A stretch of 64,000 nt of DNA. Origin: Methylophaga sp. 42_25_T18 (GTDB lineage: Bacteria > Pseudomonadota > Gammaproteobacteria > Nitrosococcales > Methylophagaceae). Shown one piece after another: positions 18,226-26,992 of the stretch. How positions within the stretch are numbered: the stretch's first letter is position 1; each line of letters starts with the position of its first letter. A program made the translations under genes and the position numbers. The stretch lies in the NCBI GenBank assembly GCA_002163085.1, contig MAAJ01000009.1:1-64000 (forward strand). The letters are read 5' to 3'. Below the pieces are notes generated by a model that did not search any database, was not told the DNA's origin, and was given only the letters and a program-made list of their open reading frames with translations.

Positions 18226-19677
18226 GTGCAACATTCTAAAATCAGATTTAAACGCAAAGCCCGCTTTATTACCATCATATCGCTCCTACTGATTATCGGG
18301 TTTTCATCCACCAGTCTGGTGAGTTACTTTGTTGCTAATAATTCATTAGATGAATATATACGTACTAATACACTCCCCCTTACGAGTGACAATATCTATT
18401 CTGAAATTCAACGAGATGTACTTCCAACCATCGTCATCTCATCTTTAATGGCTCAAGATACCTTTGTTCGAGACTGGATTCTGGCAGGAGAGAAAGAGCC
18501 TGATCTTATCATTCGTTATTTAAACTCAATACAGGATCGTTACAAGACGGCCACCGCCTTTTTCGTTTCTGATAAAACCCTTAACTATTATCATTCAACA
18601 GGTCTGTTAAAACAGGTTGATCCTGATGATTCTAATGACAGCTGGTATTTCAGGGTAATCAGTTTAAAGGATGATTTTGAAATTAACGTTGATACCGACA
18701 CGGCTAAACTTAATCAAACCAACTTTTTTGTGAACCATAAGGTCACCGACTATAACGGAAAATACCTAGGAGCCATCGGCGTCGGTCTATCATCAGAAAC
18801 AGTTATTGATATGATCGAGTTCTATCAAAGCCGCTACGACCGCCAAGTATATTTTATTGAACCCGATGGTAAAGTCGCCTTACGAGGCAATCATTATCAA
18901 GGAGCAGAAGATATACATGCAACAGAAGGTTTGTCCAAGATAGCGACACAGGTTTTAGCTAGCCCTGGCGGTTCTTATACCTATTCTAGAAATGGACAAG
19001 ATATCTTCCTAAAAACTCGATATGTCCCTGAACTAGATTGGTATTTACTAGTAGAACAAATCGGGAAACCACAATCTCATATTCAAAAAACGCTTTGGAT
19101 TAACCTGTCACTTAGTTTATTAATTACCGTGATCGTGCTGCTACTCGCTCACTTCACCATTAGTAAATATCAACGGCGACTAGAAATTATGGCCACCAAA
19201 GATAAACTCACCGGCATAGATAATCGACATGCTTTTGACCCGGCCTTTCAACAGATCATTAAAACCGCTACACGCAATAAAGAAGCCTTGAGTATCATAT
19301 TAGTCGACATCGATCACTTTAAAAAGGTCAATGATAACTACGGCCATATGGTCGGTGATCAGGTTATCGTAAAAATTGCCAATATCTTAAAATCAAACCT
19401 TCGTAATTCCGATCTGCTATGTCGGTGGGGTGGAGAAGAATTTATGCTTCTCTTGCCTAAATGTAACTTGAGTGATGCACAAGACCTAGCTGAAAAAATT
19501 CGTCTTCATATCGAGAATGAAGTGATGACCGTTGAAGGCAATAACCTCGCCATCACTGCTAGTTTCGGACTTTGTGCCTATCTTGGCGATGAATCACAAA
19601 ATGAATTATTCGAGCGCGTCGACAAAGCTTTATACAGCGCTAAAAGCTTAGGTAGAAATCGAGTTGAACTCGCTTAA
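18226..19677 (+). CDS. diguanylate cyclase with periplasmic cache-like sensor
   Basis: This 483-aa protein has a first membrane helix (about 12-33), a periplasmic domain of about 250 residues that looks like a double-Cache sensor (SWYFRVISLKDDFEINVD, DYNGKYLGAIGVGLS), a second helix (about 289-309), and a C-terminal GGDEF domain. The active site is RWGGEEFMLLLP and the I-site RNSD stands five residues before it. It should make c-di-GMP in response to an external small molecule. The start is GTG at 18226; no ATG fits before the first helix. The gene stands between ung and the MATE gene, divergent from ung. Confidence 0.92.
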   Translation: MQHSKIRFKRKARFITIISLLLIIGFSSTSLVSYFVANNSLDEYIRTNTLPLTSDNIYSEIQRDVLPTIVISSLMAQDTFVRDWILAGEKEPDLIIRYLNSIQDRYKTATAFFVSDKTLNYYHSTGLLKQVDPDDSNDSWYFRVISLKDDFEINVDTDTAKLNQTNFFVNHKVTDYNGKYLGAIGVGLSSETVIDMIEFYQSRYDRQVYFIEPDGKVALRGNHYQGAEDIHATEGLSKIATQVLASPGGSYTYSRNGQDIFLKTRYVPELDWYLLVEQIGKPQSHIQKTLWINLSLSLLITVIVLLLAHFTISKYQRRLEIMATKDKLTGIDNRHAFDPAFQQIIKTATRNKEALSIILVDIDHFKKVNDNYGHMVGDQVIVKIANILKSNLRNSDLLCRWGGEEFMLLLPKCNLSDAQDLAEKIRLHIENEVMTVEGNNLAITASFGLCAYLGDESQNELFERVDKALYSAKSLGRNRVELA

Positions 19678-19813
19678 ACGCTAATGACTTTTTAACTCTC
19701 CAAAATCAAAAAAAACAGTTAGACTAATCTCTTTGGTCAATAGAGTAGAACACTCTAATCCAGCAAAAACTCAAACTTTGATTTATGTATAGTCCTTACT
19801 CTTAGGAAATATT

Positions 19814-21139
19814 TTGGACCTCACCAAAGATCCCATCAGGCAATTAATTAAAAAAATTGCCGTACCAGCTAGTGTTGGCATGTTTTTCAACACGATGTAT
19901 TACATTGTCGATAATTTCTATGCAGGCATGCTGTCATCAACAGCGCTGGCAGGAATTTCACTTGCGGCACCGATTTATTTTATGGGTCTAGCGATCTCTA
20001 TCGGTGTTGGGCAAGGCACGAGTGCCTTAGTAGGACATGCTCGAGGTACTGGCAACCAGAAAGAAGCCGAAAAAATCGCTGGTCATGCCCTTTCTTTTGC
20101 TTGGGCGATGTCTTTAGTAGTAGGTCTTCTAGTATTAATCGCAGCACCAAACCTATTTTCATTGATGAAAGCTGAAGGTGCTTATACCAGCGAGGCAATG
20201 AAATATCTCTATGTTATTTTACCGACCTTAGGCTTGTTATCTCACGGCATGGCTGCCAATGGCATATTAAACTCATTGGGCGATACCACCAGCCTTCGTA
20301 ATAGCTTAATCGTGGCATTTTTAGCCAATATCGTACTCGACCCACTCTTTATGTTTGGTTTTGGTTGGGGCATTTATGGTTTGGCAGCAGCATCCGTAGT
20401 AACGCAACTGGGTAGTGCCATCTATTTAACCATCAAAATACGGCAAAGTAAGTTAGGCAATAGCCTTTCATTACATAATCTAATACCCAACTGGACGCAT
20501 TACCAAGCGCTACTTAAACAGTCTCTGCCTGCCAGTGGCAATATGTTTCTAATCGCTGTAGGTTCATTAATCATTACTTCAGCGGTGGCTCGATTTGGCG
20601 AAGATGCGGTTGCCGGCTTAGGCATTGCTTTGCGTATAGAGCAACTCGTATTACTTCCCACCATAGGTTTGAATATCGCCGTATTATCGTTAGTGAGTGT
20701 TAACTTTGGTGCCAAACAATTTCATCGGATGGAGCAAGCAGCGATTGATTCAATAAAAATCGGTACCTCAATGATGGTAGTCGGGGGAATATTGATCTTC
20801 ACTTTTGCCTACCCTCTTATCTCAATCTTTGCCGATAACAAAGCCGTGATCGAAATTGGTGTGAGTTATCTACGCGTAGAGGCGGTCATCTTGCCGGCCT
20901 ATGTGCTCAGCTTTGTTGCCGGAGCGGTATTGCAAGGGGTCAAGCAACCCATGATCCCGATGTACTTCAATATCGTACGAACCTTATTACTCCCCCTCAC
21001 CTTTATTTTTATCGCTTTAAGTCTCATTGGTACCGGAATCTATGGCGTGTGGGTTTCTATCGCCATTGCCACTTGGTTAACCGCCAGTGTGCAATTTATG
21101 CATATGCGGAAAATGGTTTTAGTTGCAAAATCAACCTAA
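19814..21139 (+). CDS. MATE family efflux transporter
   Basis: This 441-aa integral membrane protein is a multidrug and toxic compound extrusion transporter, which exports cationic compounds using Na+ or H+. About 12 membrane helices are apparent, and the two homologous halves begin at about residues 1 and 230. Family sequences include the opening DPIRQLIKKIAVPASVGMFF, GLAISIGVGQGTSALVGHARG near 57-77 and LVSVNFGAKQFHRMEQA near 296. The start is TTG at 19814 with TAGGAA upstream; the opening residues match family N-termini. The substrate cannot be read from sequence. Confidence 0.92.
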   Translation: MDLTKDPIRQLIKKIAVPASVGMFFNTMYYIVDNFYAGMLSSTALAGISLAAPIYFMGLAISIGVGQGTSALVGHARGTGNQKEAEKIAGHALSFAWAMSLVVGLLVLIAAPNLFSLMKAEGAYTSEAMKYLYVILPTLGLLSHGMAANGILNSLGDTTSLRNSLIVAFLANIVLDPLFMFGFGWGIYGLAAASVVTQLGSAIYLTIKIRQSKLGNSLSLHNLIPNWTHYQALLKQSLPASGNMFLIAVGSLIITSAVARFGEDAVAGLGIALRIEQLVLLPTIGLNIAVLSLVSVNFGAKQFHRMEQAAIDSIKIGTSMMVVGGILIFTFAYPLISIFADNKAVIEIGVSYLRVEAVILPAYVLSFVAGAVLQGVKQPMIPMYFNIVRTLLLPLTFIFIALSLIGTGIYGVWVSIAIATWLTASVQFMHMRKMVLVAKST

Positions 21140-21165
21140 CTACACATCAACTCACCGTTAGTATT

Positions 21166-22059
21166 TCACCCGACTACAACCTTGTTTCGACCGGTTCGTT
21201 TAGCTTCATACAGGGCAGAGTCTGCTCTTTTTTGCATTTCTATAATAGAGCTGTCAGCTTCTTCCAATGAAGATAAACCGATGCTGACTGATATTTTCAA
21301 CGTTTTCTCAGCTGTCGAGATAGTTTGAACTTCAATTTCTTTTCGTATTTTCTCGGCGACAATCGCTGAGTTTTCTACCGTAGAATTTGGCAGGACGATG
21401 CAAAACTCCTCCCCACCAATTCGACCAAACAAATCTTCTTCTCTCAACATTGATGAAATTTTGTTGGCAAATAGTTCAAGTGCAACATCACCCGCATCAT
21501 GACCAAAACTATCATTAATCTCTTTGAAAAAATCGAGGTCTAACATCAACACACTCAACGTAGAGTCATGTCTTTTAGCAAAACTGAACGCTTTTTCAGA
21601 CTGCTCTAGAAATGCACGTCGATTAAGTGTGTGTGTTAACCCATCAATACTGGCTTGTTCTTCTAAATTCTCTTGGCGAGCCACCATGTCTGAAATGTCT
21701 CGAAGGAATCCATAAGCAAACAATTCACCATGGATATCTACAGTATTAAAGCTCAACTGAACGTCAATAATATCTCCGTTCTTCTTTAAACCTTTAACCT
21801 GCAATATCTTGCCTACTAAAGGGCCGGTGCCCACTTCCTGGAATTTTTTAAAAGATTCGTCAGCTTTTTCTCGCTGATCATGAGTTGGCAAAATATCATG
21901 CACATATTTTCCTAGTACATCAGTCTCACTATAGCCAAACATCAACTCAGCAGCACTATTCCAAAAAACGATATCACCTTCTCGATTGATGATTACAACC
22001 GCATCAATCGATGATTCAACAATCGCCCGGAAGGCTTCGTTATCGGTGAAAATATTCAT
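21166..22059 (-). CDS. PAS-GGDEF diguanylate cyclase
   Basis: This 297-aa cytoplasmic protein has an N-terminal PAS domain (about 8-125; AIVESSIDAVVIINREGDIVFWN, GYSETDVLGKYVHDILP) and a C-terminal GGDEF domain (about 135-297). The active site is RIGGEEFCIVLP with the I-site REED five residues upstream, so activity and feedback inhibition look intact. The PAS domain shows no obvious flavin-binding cysteine motif, so its signal is unknown. It is convergent with the MATE gene and separate from pxpC. It is the third cyclase in 13 kb, and each has a different sensor. Confidence 0.93.
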   Translation of the reverse strand: MNIFTDNEAFRAIVESSIDAVVIINREGDIVFWNSAAELMFGYSETDVLGKYVHDILPTHDQREKADESFKKFQEVGTGPLVGKILQVKGLKKNGDIIDVQLSFNTVDIHGELFAYGFLRDISDMVARQENLEEQASIDGLTHTLNRRAFLEQSEKAFSFAKRHDSTLSVLMLDLDFFKEINDSFGHDAGDVALELFANKISSMLREEDLFGRIGGEEFCIVLPNSTVENSAIVAEKIRKEIEVQTISTAEKTLKISVSIGLSSLEEADSSIIEMQKRADSALYEAKRTGRNKVVVG

Positions 22060-22192
22060 ATGTCCATCTTCATCCTTATTCAGACGTTAGATGTATATAA
22101 TCAATATTGCTGAAGTCTTATTGTGTTCCTGTTCACTCAACTTAACAATAGCTCACTCGAGAACTAAAGCTTATTGTCTAGTTATTAGTTTC

Positions 22193-23098
22193 TTATGATG
22201 TAAAAAACTGATTAAATTCTCGGCGTAGTTTTTGGGCAGTTTCAATATCTATCATTTCAAACCTGACTTCACACCCCGGCTGACGTTGAGCAAGTTTTGC
22301 CAAATCTAGTGAAAACACAGTACCAATTTTAGGATAGCCTCCAATCGTAGGGGCATCTTTTAATAAGATGATAGGGAATCCGGCTGTTGTGATCTCAACA
22401 CTGCCATAGACCATGCCTTCGGAAACCATTGTTGCTGGCGTGTTTTCAATTGGCAGCCCTTCTAGGCGACATCCTGTACGATCTGATGCCTTGCCAATCT
22501 TATACGTCTGTCCGAAGAAAGTGTGTCGTTGTTGTTCGGTAAACATATCAAACTGATAGCTAGCCAATAAGCGTAAGCTTAATGGTTCTTGGTAATTCAG
22601 TTTAAACCAAGCAGGCATCGCTTTGCCGGTATCACAGGGTTTTGATGGCCTAGTTAATAAGTCATCACCAACTTGAATTAATGAACCTACCTTCTCTCGC
22701 AGGTTTACAGATCGCGAATTGAAATGTTGCTCTGTTTGAAAACCATCTTGCACGGCGAGATAAGCTCGCACACCATTTTTTGGTGTAGTCCACGTTAATG
22801 TATCGCCTTTGTTAACAGCAAATACTTGCCAGTTATGCTGAGATTTATCATTAACTTTAAAGCCAAGATCGGCACCTGCCACTACGATGCAAGTATCAAT
22901 TAATGCCAACAACTCACAACCACCAAAGGTAATTTCTAATACTGCATCATTAACGTCATTACCCAGTAAATGGTTTGCCCAACAATAAGCATGTTCATCG
23001 GCCACACCGGATTGACTTAAGCCATGATGAGCCAAACCAAAACGACCACTGTCTTGTATCGTGCTATAAAAGCCAGATTTTATAACCTTGAACGTCAA
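22193..23098 (-). CDS. pxpC: 5-oxoprolinase subunit PxpC
   Basis: PxpC is a subunit of the ATP-dependent PxpABC 5-oxoprolinase that opens 5-oxo-L-proline (pyroglutamate) to glutamate. The 301-aa protein shows the KipA/biotin-dependent carboxyltransferase-like features: an N-terminal GFYSTIQDSGRFGLAHHGLSQSG and a later SDRTGCRLEG, then VSEGMVYGSVEITTAGFPIILLKDAPTIGGYPKIG. Its start overlaps the end of pxpB by 4 bases, which indicates translational coupling. The gene set is complete and in order A-B-C on the minus strand. Confidence 0.94.
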   Translation of the reverse strand: MTFKVIKSGFYSTIQDSGRFGLAHHGLSQSGVADEHAYCWANHLLGNDVNDAVLEITFGGCELLALIDTCIVVAGADLGFKVNDKSQHNWQVFAVNKGDTLTWTTPKNGVRAYLAVQDGFQTEQHFNSRSVNLREKVGSLIQVGDDLLTRPSKPCDTGKAMPAWFKLNYQEPLSLRLLASYQFDMFTEQQRHTFFGQTYKIGKASDRTGCRLEGLPIENTPATMVSEGMVYGSVEITTAGFPIILLKDAPTIGGYPKIGTVFSLDLAKLAQRQPGCEVRFEMIDIETAQKLRREFNQFFTS

Positions 23099-23778
23099 AA
23101 CTGGCCACCTAAAGCAATATACTCTTGCCTATTGATCGGCTTAAACTTTACTCGATAACCAACCATAAAACGTTTGAGATTGTCATAATCATTGAGCGAT
23201 AAATCTATCGGTGTTTTGCCTACTATATTCCAACCGCCAGATGAGTCGATGGGATAAACCGCGGTTTGCTTATCAGCAATGCCAACACTGCCTGCAGGAA
23301 CTTGAATTCGTGGTGTAGCTAATCTTGGCATTCGAATACGTTTATCCACTTCGGCTAAAAAAGCAAAGGCAGGGCTAAAACCGATGGTATAAATCAAATA
23401 CGTTGGTTGGCTGTGGAGTTTTATAAACTCAGGCAAGCTTAGTTGTTTTTCGACCAAAATACGCTCTAAATCTAGCCCGACTTCATGATCGTAATAAACA
23501 GGAATTTCAATCAGATCTGATAGATGATCTTGTTTAACAAAAATAGCCTTCGCTAAAGCCTCAGATACTTGATTACAAAAAGTTTGATGATCGACTACAT
23601 TTAGATCGTAAGTAATCAATGCCGAGGTATATGACGGCACGATATCAATAATTAAATGACCCAAGCTGTCGTGTAAGAACTCAGTGTAAAAAGAAATTTG
23701 TTCTGCAAGTTCAGGTGACGATTCATCACCAAAATAAATGATGATCGCATTTTCACCCGCCAGCTTAATATCAAACAT
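23095..23778 (-). CDS. pxpB: 5-oxoprolinase subunit PxpB
   Basis: PxpB (KipI family) is the second subunit of the 5-oxoprolinase. The 227-aa protein shows the family blocks LIIDIVPSYTSALITYD near 41-57, IPVYYDHEVGLDLERI near 98, YTIGFSPAFAFLAEVD near 130-145 and RLATPRIQVPAGSVGIADKQTAVYP near 151-175. It overlaps pxpA by 8 bases and pxpC by 4. In Bacillus the relative KipI also inhibits the sporulation kinase KinA; that role is not expected here. Confidence 0.94.
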   Translation of the reverse strand: MFDIKLAGENAIIIYFGDESSPELAEQISFYTEFLHDSLGHLIIDIVPSYTSALITYDLNVVDHQTFCNQVSEALAKAIFVKQDHLSDLIEIPVYYDHEVGLDLERILVEKQLSLPEFIKLHSQPTYLIYTIGFSPAFAFLAEVDKRIRMPRLATPRIQVPAGSVGIADKQTAVYPIDSSGGWNIVGKTPIDLSLNDYDNLKRFMVGYRVKFKPINRQEYIALGGQF

Positions 23779-24478
23779 TCAGCGAGTCTTGCTCGAGGCC
23801 CACTTTGATCCGTGTAAGCGCGACAACCGAAGCCGGATTATCCGAGTGGAAACAGATAGTATCAATGGTAAAGGTATGCTGTTGTGATAGCAGTTGGTAT
23901 TGCGCCACGATGTCTTCAGCATCATTTAACATCGCACCTGATTCACTACGTGGAATCAATTGATTGCCACGATAAGCGCGATCAGCAAAGGCTTCATAAA
24001 TAAAGTTGATGGCGGTTTGTTTCGATTTTGCCGCCATGCCTTGTTGACGGATACCGGCTTGTACGACTAAATCTAAAGAAGGGTTAATAGCATGGATAAG
24101 CTGACACAATACGGCTAACACTTCAGGCTTATTCATCATATCGTGATACAAGGCACCATGTGGTTTGATGTAGTGCATTTCCACATCATGCTGCAGGCAT
24201 AGACGTTGAAACTCAGTGACTTGTTCTAACAGAGATTCAAATAAGGTCTCGACAGAAATATCATAGCTAATTCGACCAAAATTTTCCTTATCGATATAAC
24301 TCGGATGAGCACCGACTTTTACATTATGCTGCTTCGCTAATTTGATCGCCTTTTCCATGCTGGCATGATCACCGACATGGCCACCACAAGCGATATTCGC
24401 CATATCCACCAGCGGCATGATCACTTCATCCGGATCAGGTGCTAAACATTCGCCTAAATCACAATTAATCAGTTTCAT
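23771..24478 (-). CDS. pxpA: 5-oxoprolinase subunit PxpA
   Basis: PxpA (LamB/YcsF family) is the third 5-oxoprolinase subunit. The 235-aa protein begins with the metal-site motif INCDLGE (residues 4-10), followed by ANIACGGHVGDHASM near 28-42, VGAHPSYIDKENFGR near 55-69, and MHYIKPHGALYHDM near 101-114; the last block and the ADRAYR segment near 166 are typical. It is the first gene of the pxpABC operon. Together the enzyme salvages pyroglutamate to glutamate. Confidence 0.95.
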   Translation of the reverse strand: MKLINCDLGECLAPDPDEVIMPLVDMANIACGGHVGDHASMEKAIKLAKQHNVKVGAHPSYIDKENFGRISYDISVETLFESLLEQVTEFQRLCLQHDVEMHYIKPHGALYHDMMNKPEVLAVLCQLIHAINPSLDLVVQAGIRQQGMAAKSKQTAINFIYEAFADRAYRGNQLIPRSESGAMLNDAEDIVAQYQLLSQQHTFTIDTICFHSDNPASVVALTRIKVGLEQDSLNV

Positions 24479-24606
24479 AAATCCATGGTAAACAAATCTA
24501 CGTTAGTTTGGAACTGATCAGATTATTTCCCATTATTTTCATGCTAGTATCAATTCAACATAAGTTAACTATTTATTGTATGAACAAACCTTATTGAGGG
24601 ATTGTT

Positions 24607-24843
24607 ATGAAAAAATTGAAGAATGAAAAAGCGTTGCTTAAAAAGGCGATTACCGAAGGGGTAAAATACGGAGAAAATCGTGGTGTCGTCGAATTTGAAC
24701 CCACTGATTCCCACAATGAAAAAATTGAATATATTTACCGGCTCTTAGTGCATGACAAAGTCATTCAAGCATTGCCTGAAGATCAGGTCTCACAGAAATC
24801 AATGCAACATAAATTAGCGTTATGGGCTTCGCGATTAGATTAG
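24607..24843 (+). CDS. small DUF5062-like protein
   Basis: This 78-aa soluble, basic-to-neutral protein has no membrane segment. It opens with lysine-rich helix MKKLKNEKALLKKAITEGVKY and continues with IEYIYRLLVHDKVIQALPEDQ and a final helix (MQHKLALWASRL). From memory it resembles the small DUF5062 family of gammaproteobacteria, whose function is unknown; I could not check this. The start ATG has TTGAGGGA six bases upstream. It is convergent with the gdhA side and is followed after 11 bases by the 201-bp repeat copy at 24855. Confidence 0.75.
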   Translation: MKKLKNEKALLKKAITEGVKYGENRGVVEFEPTDSHNEKIEYIYRLLVHDKVIQALPEDQVSQKSMQHKLALWASRLD

Positions 24844-24854
24844 GGAGCAATTAA

Positions 24855-25055
24855 CAGCTTTTTAATTCCCGTTTTTATCGCCATCAAAAAGAGTATACTT
24901 TTCGGATTAAGTGGGTAAGTGTCTGAGCAACGCGAGTTTTTACCCACGCCGAAAAAGATAGTCTTTTTGGTGACAATCGATAATGTCGGGTACCCTTTTC
25001 TTTGGTTCTGTTTCTTTTGGGTATGCAAAAGAAATGAACGCCCAGCGGCAGCTAA
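24855..25055 (+). repeat. 201-bp dispersed intergenic repeat, copy A
   Basis: This stretch is about 90% identical by eye to 36480-36680, with the same length and orientation. Inner parts can fold: GTGGGTAA with TTACCCAC, CCGAAAAA with CTTTTTGG, and TTTCTTTTG with CAAAAGAAA. Both copies lie just after a plus-strand gene and before a minus-strand gene. It contains no transposase; the short minus-strand frame inside it is not taken as a gene. Confidence 0.88.
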
Positions 25056-25178
25056 ATATCCTGATTACTTAGGTAAAGCTATGAAAGCAACATGTAAAAC
25101 CAAATAACCAATTAAATATAATTAATATAAAAACTGTATCTTAAAAAATACTTTTCAATAAAATTAACGTTTGCCTTC

Positions 25179-25331
25179 TCAATTTCCAAATACTCTTTGA
25201 TTTCTTGATGCTGACTTGATGGCATTAAACAGTGGCTTATTGTTCCTTACATTTTTTAAGTAAAAAAACATTGTAAAAACAATATTCACAACAACCGTTA
25301 TAAAAACAATCGTAAGAATACTTGACTTCAA
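25179..25331 (-). CDS. small single-pass membrane protein (50 aa), downstream of gdhA
   Basis: This frame starts with TTG at 25331 behind a very strong AGGGAGAGGG ribosome-binding site and ends with TGA at 25179. The predicted peptide has one hydrophobic helix (ILTIVFITVVVNIVFTMFFYL, about 5-25, written here as ILTIVFITVV then VNIVFTMFFYL) followed by a basic tail (KNVRNNKPLFNAIKSASRNQ). It lies 21 bases after the gdhA stop on the same strand, so cotranscription is likely. I do not recognise the family. The start region is repeated in decayed form at 26819-26902 and 37214-37288. It is below the usual length cut-off of gene finders, which may be why such genes go unannotated. Confidence 0.6.
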   Translation of the reverse strand: MKSSILTIVFITVVVNIVFTMFFYLKNVRNNKPLFNAIKSASRNQRVFGN

Positions 25332-25352
25332 AACCCTCTCCCTGTGTTCATT

Positions 25353-26699
25353 TCACATAATGCCATAAGCCAACATAGCATCAGCTACTTTCGTGAATCC
25401 AGCGACGTTGGCACCTTTAACATAATTAATGTAGCCATCTTCTTCCTTTCCATATGAAACACATTTATTATGAATAGTAGTCATAATTTCGCGTAAGCGG
25501 TTTTCTAGTTCTTCGGAAGACCAAGCCATTCGAATACTATTTTGAGTCATTTCCAATCCAGATACTGCAACTCCGCCGGCATTAGCGGCCTTACCTGGAG
25601 CATACAAAAGTTTAGCCTCTTGTAGTAATTTAATAGCCTTAATAACAGTAGGCATATTGGCTCCTTCTGAGACTCCTATACAATTATTGGCTATCAATAG
25701 CTTCGCATCGTCTTCATCCAATTCATTCTGCGTCGCACATGGATAAGCGAGATCACATTTCACTCCCCAAGGACGTTTCCCTTCGAAATATTCACAACCA
25801 TATTTTTCCGCATATTCAGACAGGCGTCCACGCTTCACCGTTTTCAAGTCAATAATATAAGCCAACTTGGCTTCATCGATGCCGTCTTTATCGTAGATAA
25901 AACCCGACGAGTCTGAAAGGGTGACCACTTTGCCACCGAGATGTCGGATTTTTTCTGCACAGTACAGAGCAACATTTCCTGAGCCAGAGACGACACAGAC
26001 TTTTCCTTTTGTAGAGTCACCTTGCTGCTTGAGCATTTCATCCATAAAGTAGGCATTGCCATAACCAGTCGCTTCTGTTCGGATTAGACTTCCGCCAAAC
26101 TCCAGAGACTTGCCTGTCAGTACGCCAGTAAATTCGCGTGTCATCCGCTTGTACTGGCCAAACATATAACTGATCTCACGGGCACCCACACCGATATCAC
26201 CCGCAGGGATATCGGTGTCATGTCCAATGTGATGAGATAATTCGGTCATAAATGCCTGACAAAAACGCATTACTTCTGCGTCAGATTTACCCTTAGGGTT
26301 AAAGTCTGCTCCGCCTTTACCAGCACCAATAGGCAAGCCCGTAAGGCTGTTTTTAAAGGTTTGTTCAAAACCGAGAAACTTTAAAATGCTTAAATTTACT
26401 GATGGGTGGAATCGTAAACCTCCCTTGTAAGGCCCGATTGCATTATTGAATTGCACTCGATATCCTCGATTTACTCGCACATGACCATCATCATCTTCCC
26501 ACACCACGCGGAATATAATGGTTCTGTCAGGTTCTGTCATGCGTTCAATGATGCCGGCATACTGATATTTTGAATTTTCAAGAATGTATGGAATTACCGA
26601 TTCAGCTACTTCGTATACCGCTTGATGAAACTCTGTTTCATTAATATTACGTTTTTTTAAACCGCTCATGAAATGGTCTAATGATAAGTCAGCGTACAT
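25353..26699 (-). CDS. gdhA: NADP-type glutamate dehydrogenase
   Basis: This 448-aa enzyme of the hexameric family makes glutamate from 2-oxoglutarate and ammonia. Motifs: GYRVQFNNAIGPYKGGLRFHP near 82-102, the catalytic lysine block LPIGAGKGGADFNPKGKS near 122-139, PAGDIGVGAREI near 165, and the nucleotide-binding VSGSGNVALYCAEKI near 238-252. Length matches E. coli GdhA (447 aa), which supports NADPH specificity. It links nitrogen assimilation with the glutamate released by PxpABC nearby, though no operon joins them. The gene lies between two directly repeated segments (R2 copies at about 25303 and 26874). Confidence 0.96.
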   Translation of the reverse strand: MYADLSLDHFMSGLKKRNINETEFHQAVYEVAESVIPYILENSKYQYAGIIERMTEPDRTIIFRVVWEDDDGHVRVNRGYRVQFNNAIGPYKGGLRFHPSVNLSILKFLGFEQTFKNSLTGLPIGAGKGGADFNPKGKSDAEVMRFCQAFMTELSHHIGHDTDIPAGDIGVGAREISYMFGQYKRMTREFTGVLTGKSLEFGGSLIRTEATGYGNAYFMDEMLKQQGDSTKGKVCVVSGSGNVALYCAEKIRHLGGKVVTLSDSSGFIYDKDGIDEAKLAYIIDLKTVKRGRLSEYAEKYGCEYFEGKRPWGVKCDLAYPCATQNELDEDDAKLLIANNCIGVSEGANMPTVIKAIKLLQEAKLLYAPGKAANAGGVAVSGLEMTQNSIRMAWSSEELENRLREIMTTIHNKCVSYGKEEDGYINYVKGANVAGFTKVADAMLAYGIM

Positions 26700-26818
26700 A
26701 GTGAATCCCTATTTTATTAGTTAAATTTCCTATGATAAAACCCTTACTCAAGTCAGAAGAAGCAGGGCCAGATACCGTCTTGCAATCAAGCATTTTTACC
26801 GCACTTATGTTTTAAAAA

Positions 26819-26930
26819 TCAATCGTAAAGCTCAAAAGTCATCCTACTTGATTCCTTTTCCAAGCCAAAATTAAAAACAACCATAACAATACATGATTTC
26901 AAAGGCTTTTCCAGATATTAAATTCATACC
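26819..26930 (-). repeat. decayed copy of the small-membrane-peptide start region
   Basis: The core 26874-26903 is identical over 30 bases to 37260-37289 and similar (about 80%) to the start of the 50-aa peptide gene at 25331. On the minus strand a TTG frame (26902-26819) reads MKSCIVMVVFNFGLEKESSR and stops after 27 codons, losing the membrane helix. I take it as a gene remnant rather than a working gene. Confidence 0.65.
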
Positions 26931-26937
26931 ATCATAT

Positions 26938-26970
26938 AAAAAACGCCGCTATATTCAGCGGCGTTTTTTT
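26938..26970. terminator. intrinsic terminator after the CobN-like gene
   Basis: A-run, arms AACGCCGCT and AGCGGCGTT around a 6-base loop, then a T-run. It lies 22 bases beyond the end of the minus-strand CobN-like gene and works in either direction. Confidence 0.9.
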
Positions 26971-26992
26971 AACCGTCGTTAACAACTATAGG

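Noticed and set aside
24840..25028. Minus-strand frame of 62 codons inside repeat copy A, similar to a 68-codon frame at 36447-36653 in copy B
   Set aside because: The protein similarity comes from the repeated DNA; there is no ribosome-binding site, and its basic, low-complexity product does not look like a folded protein.
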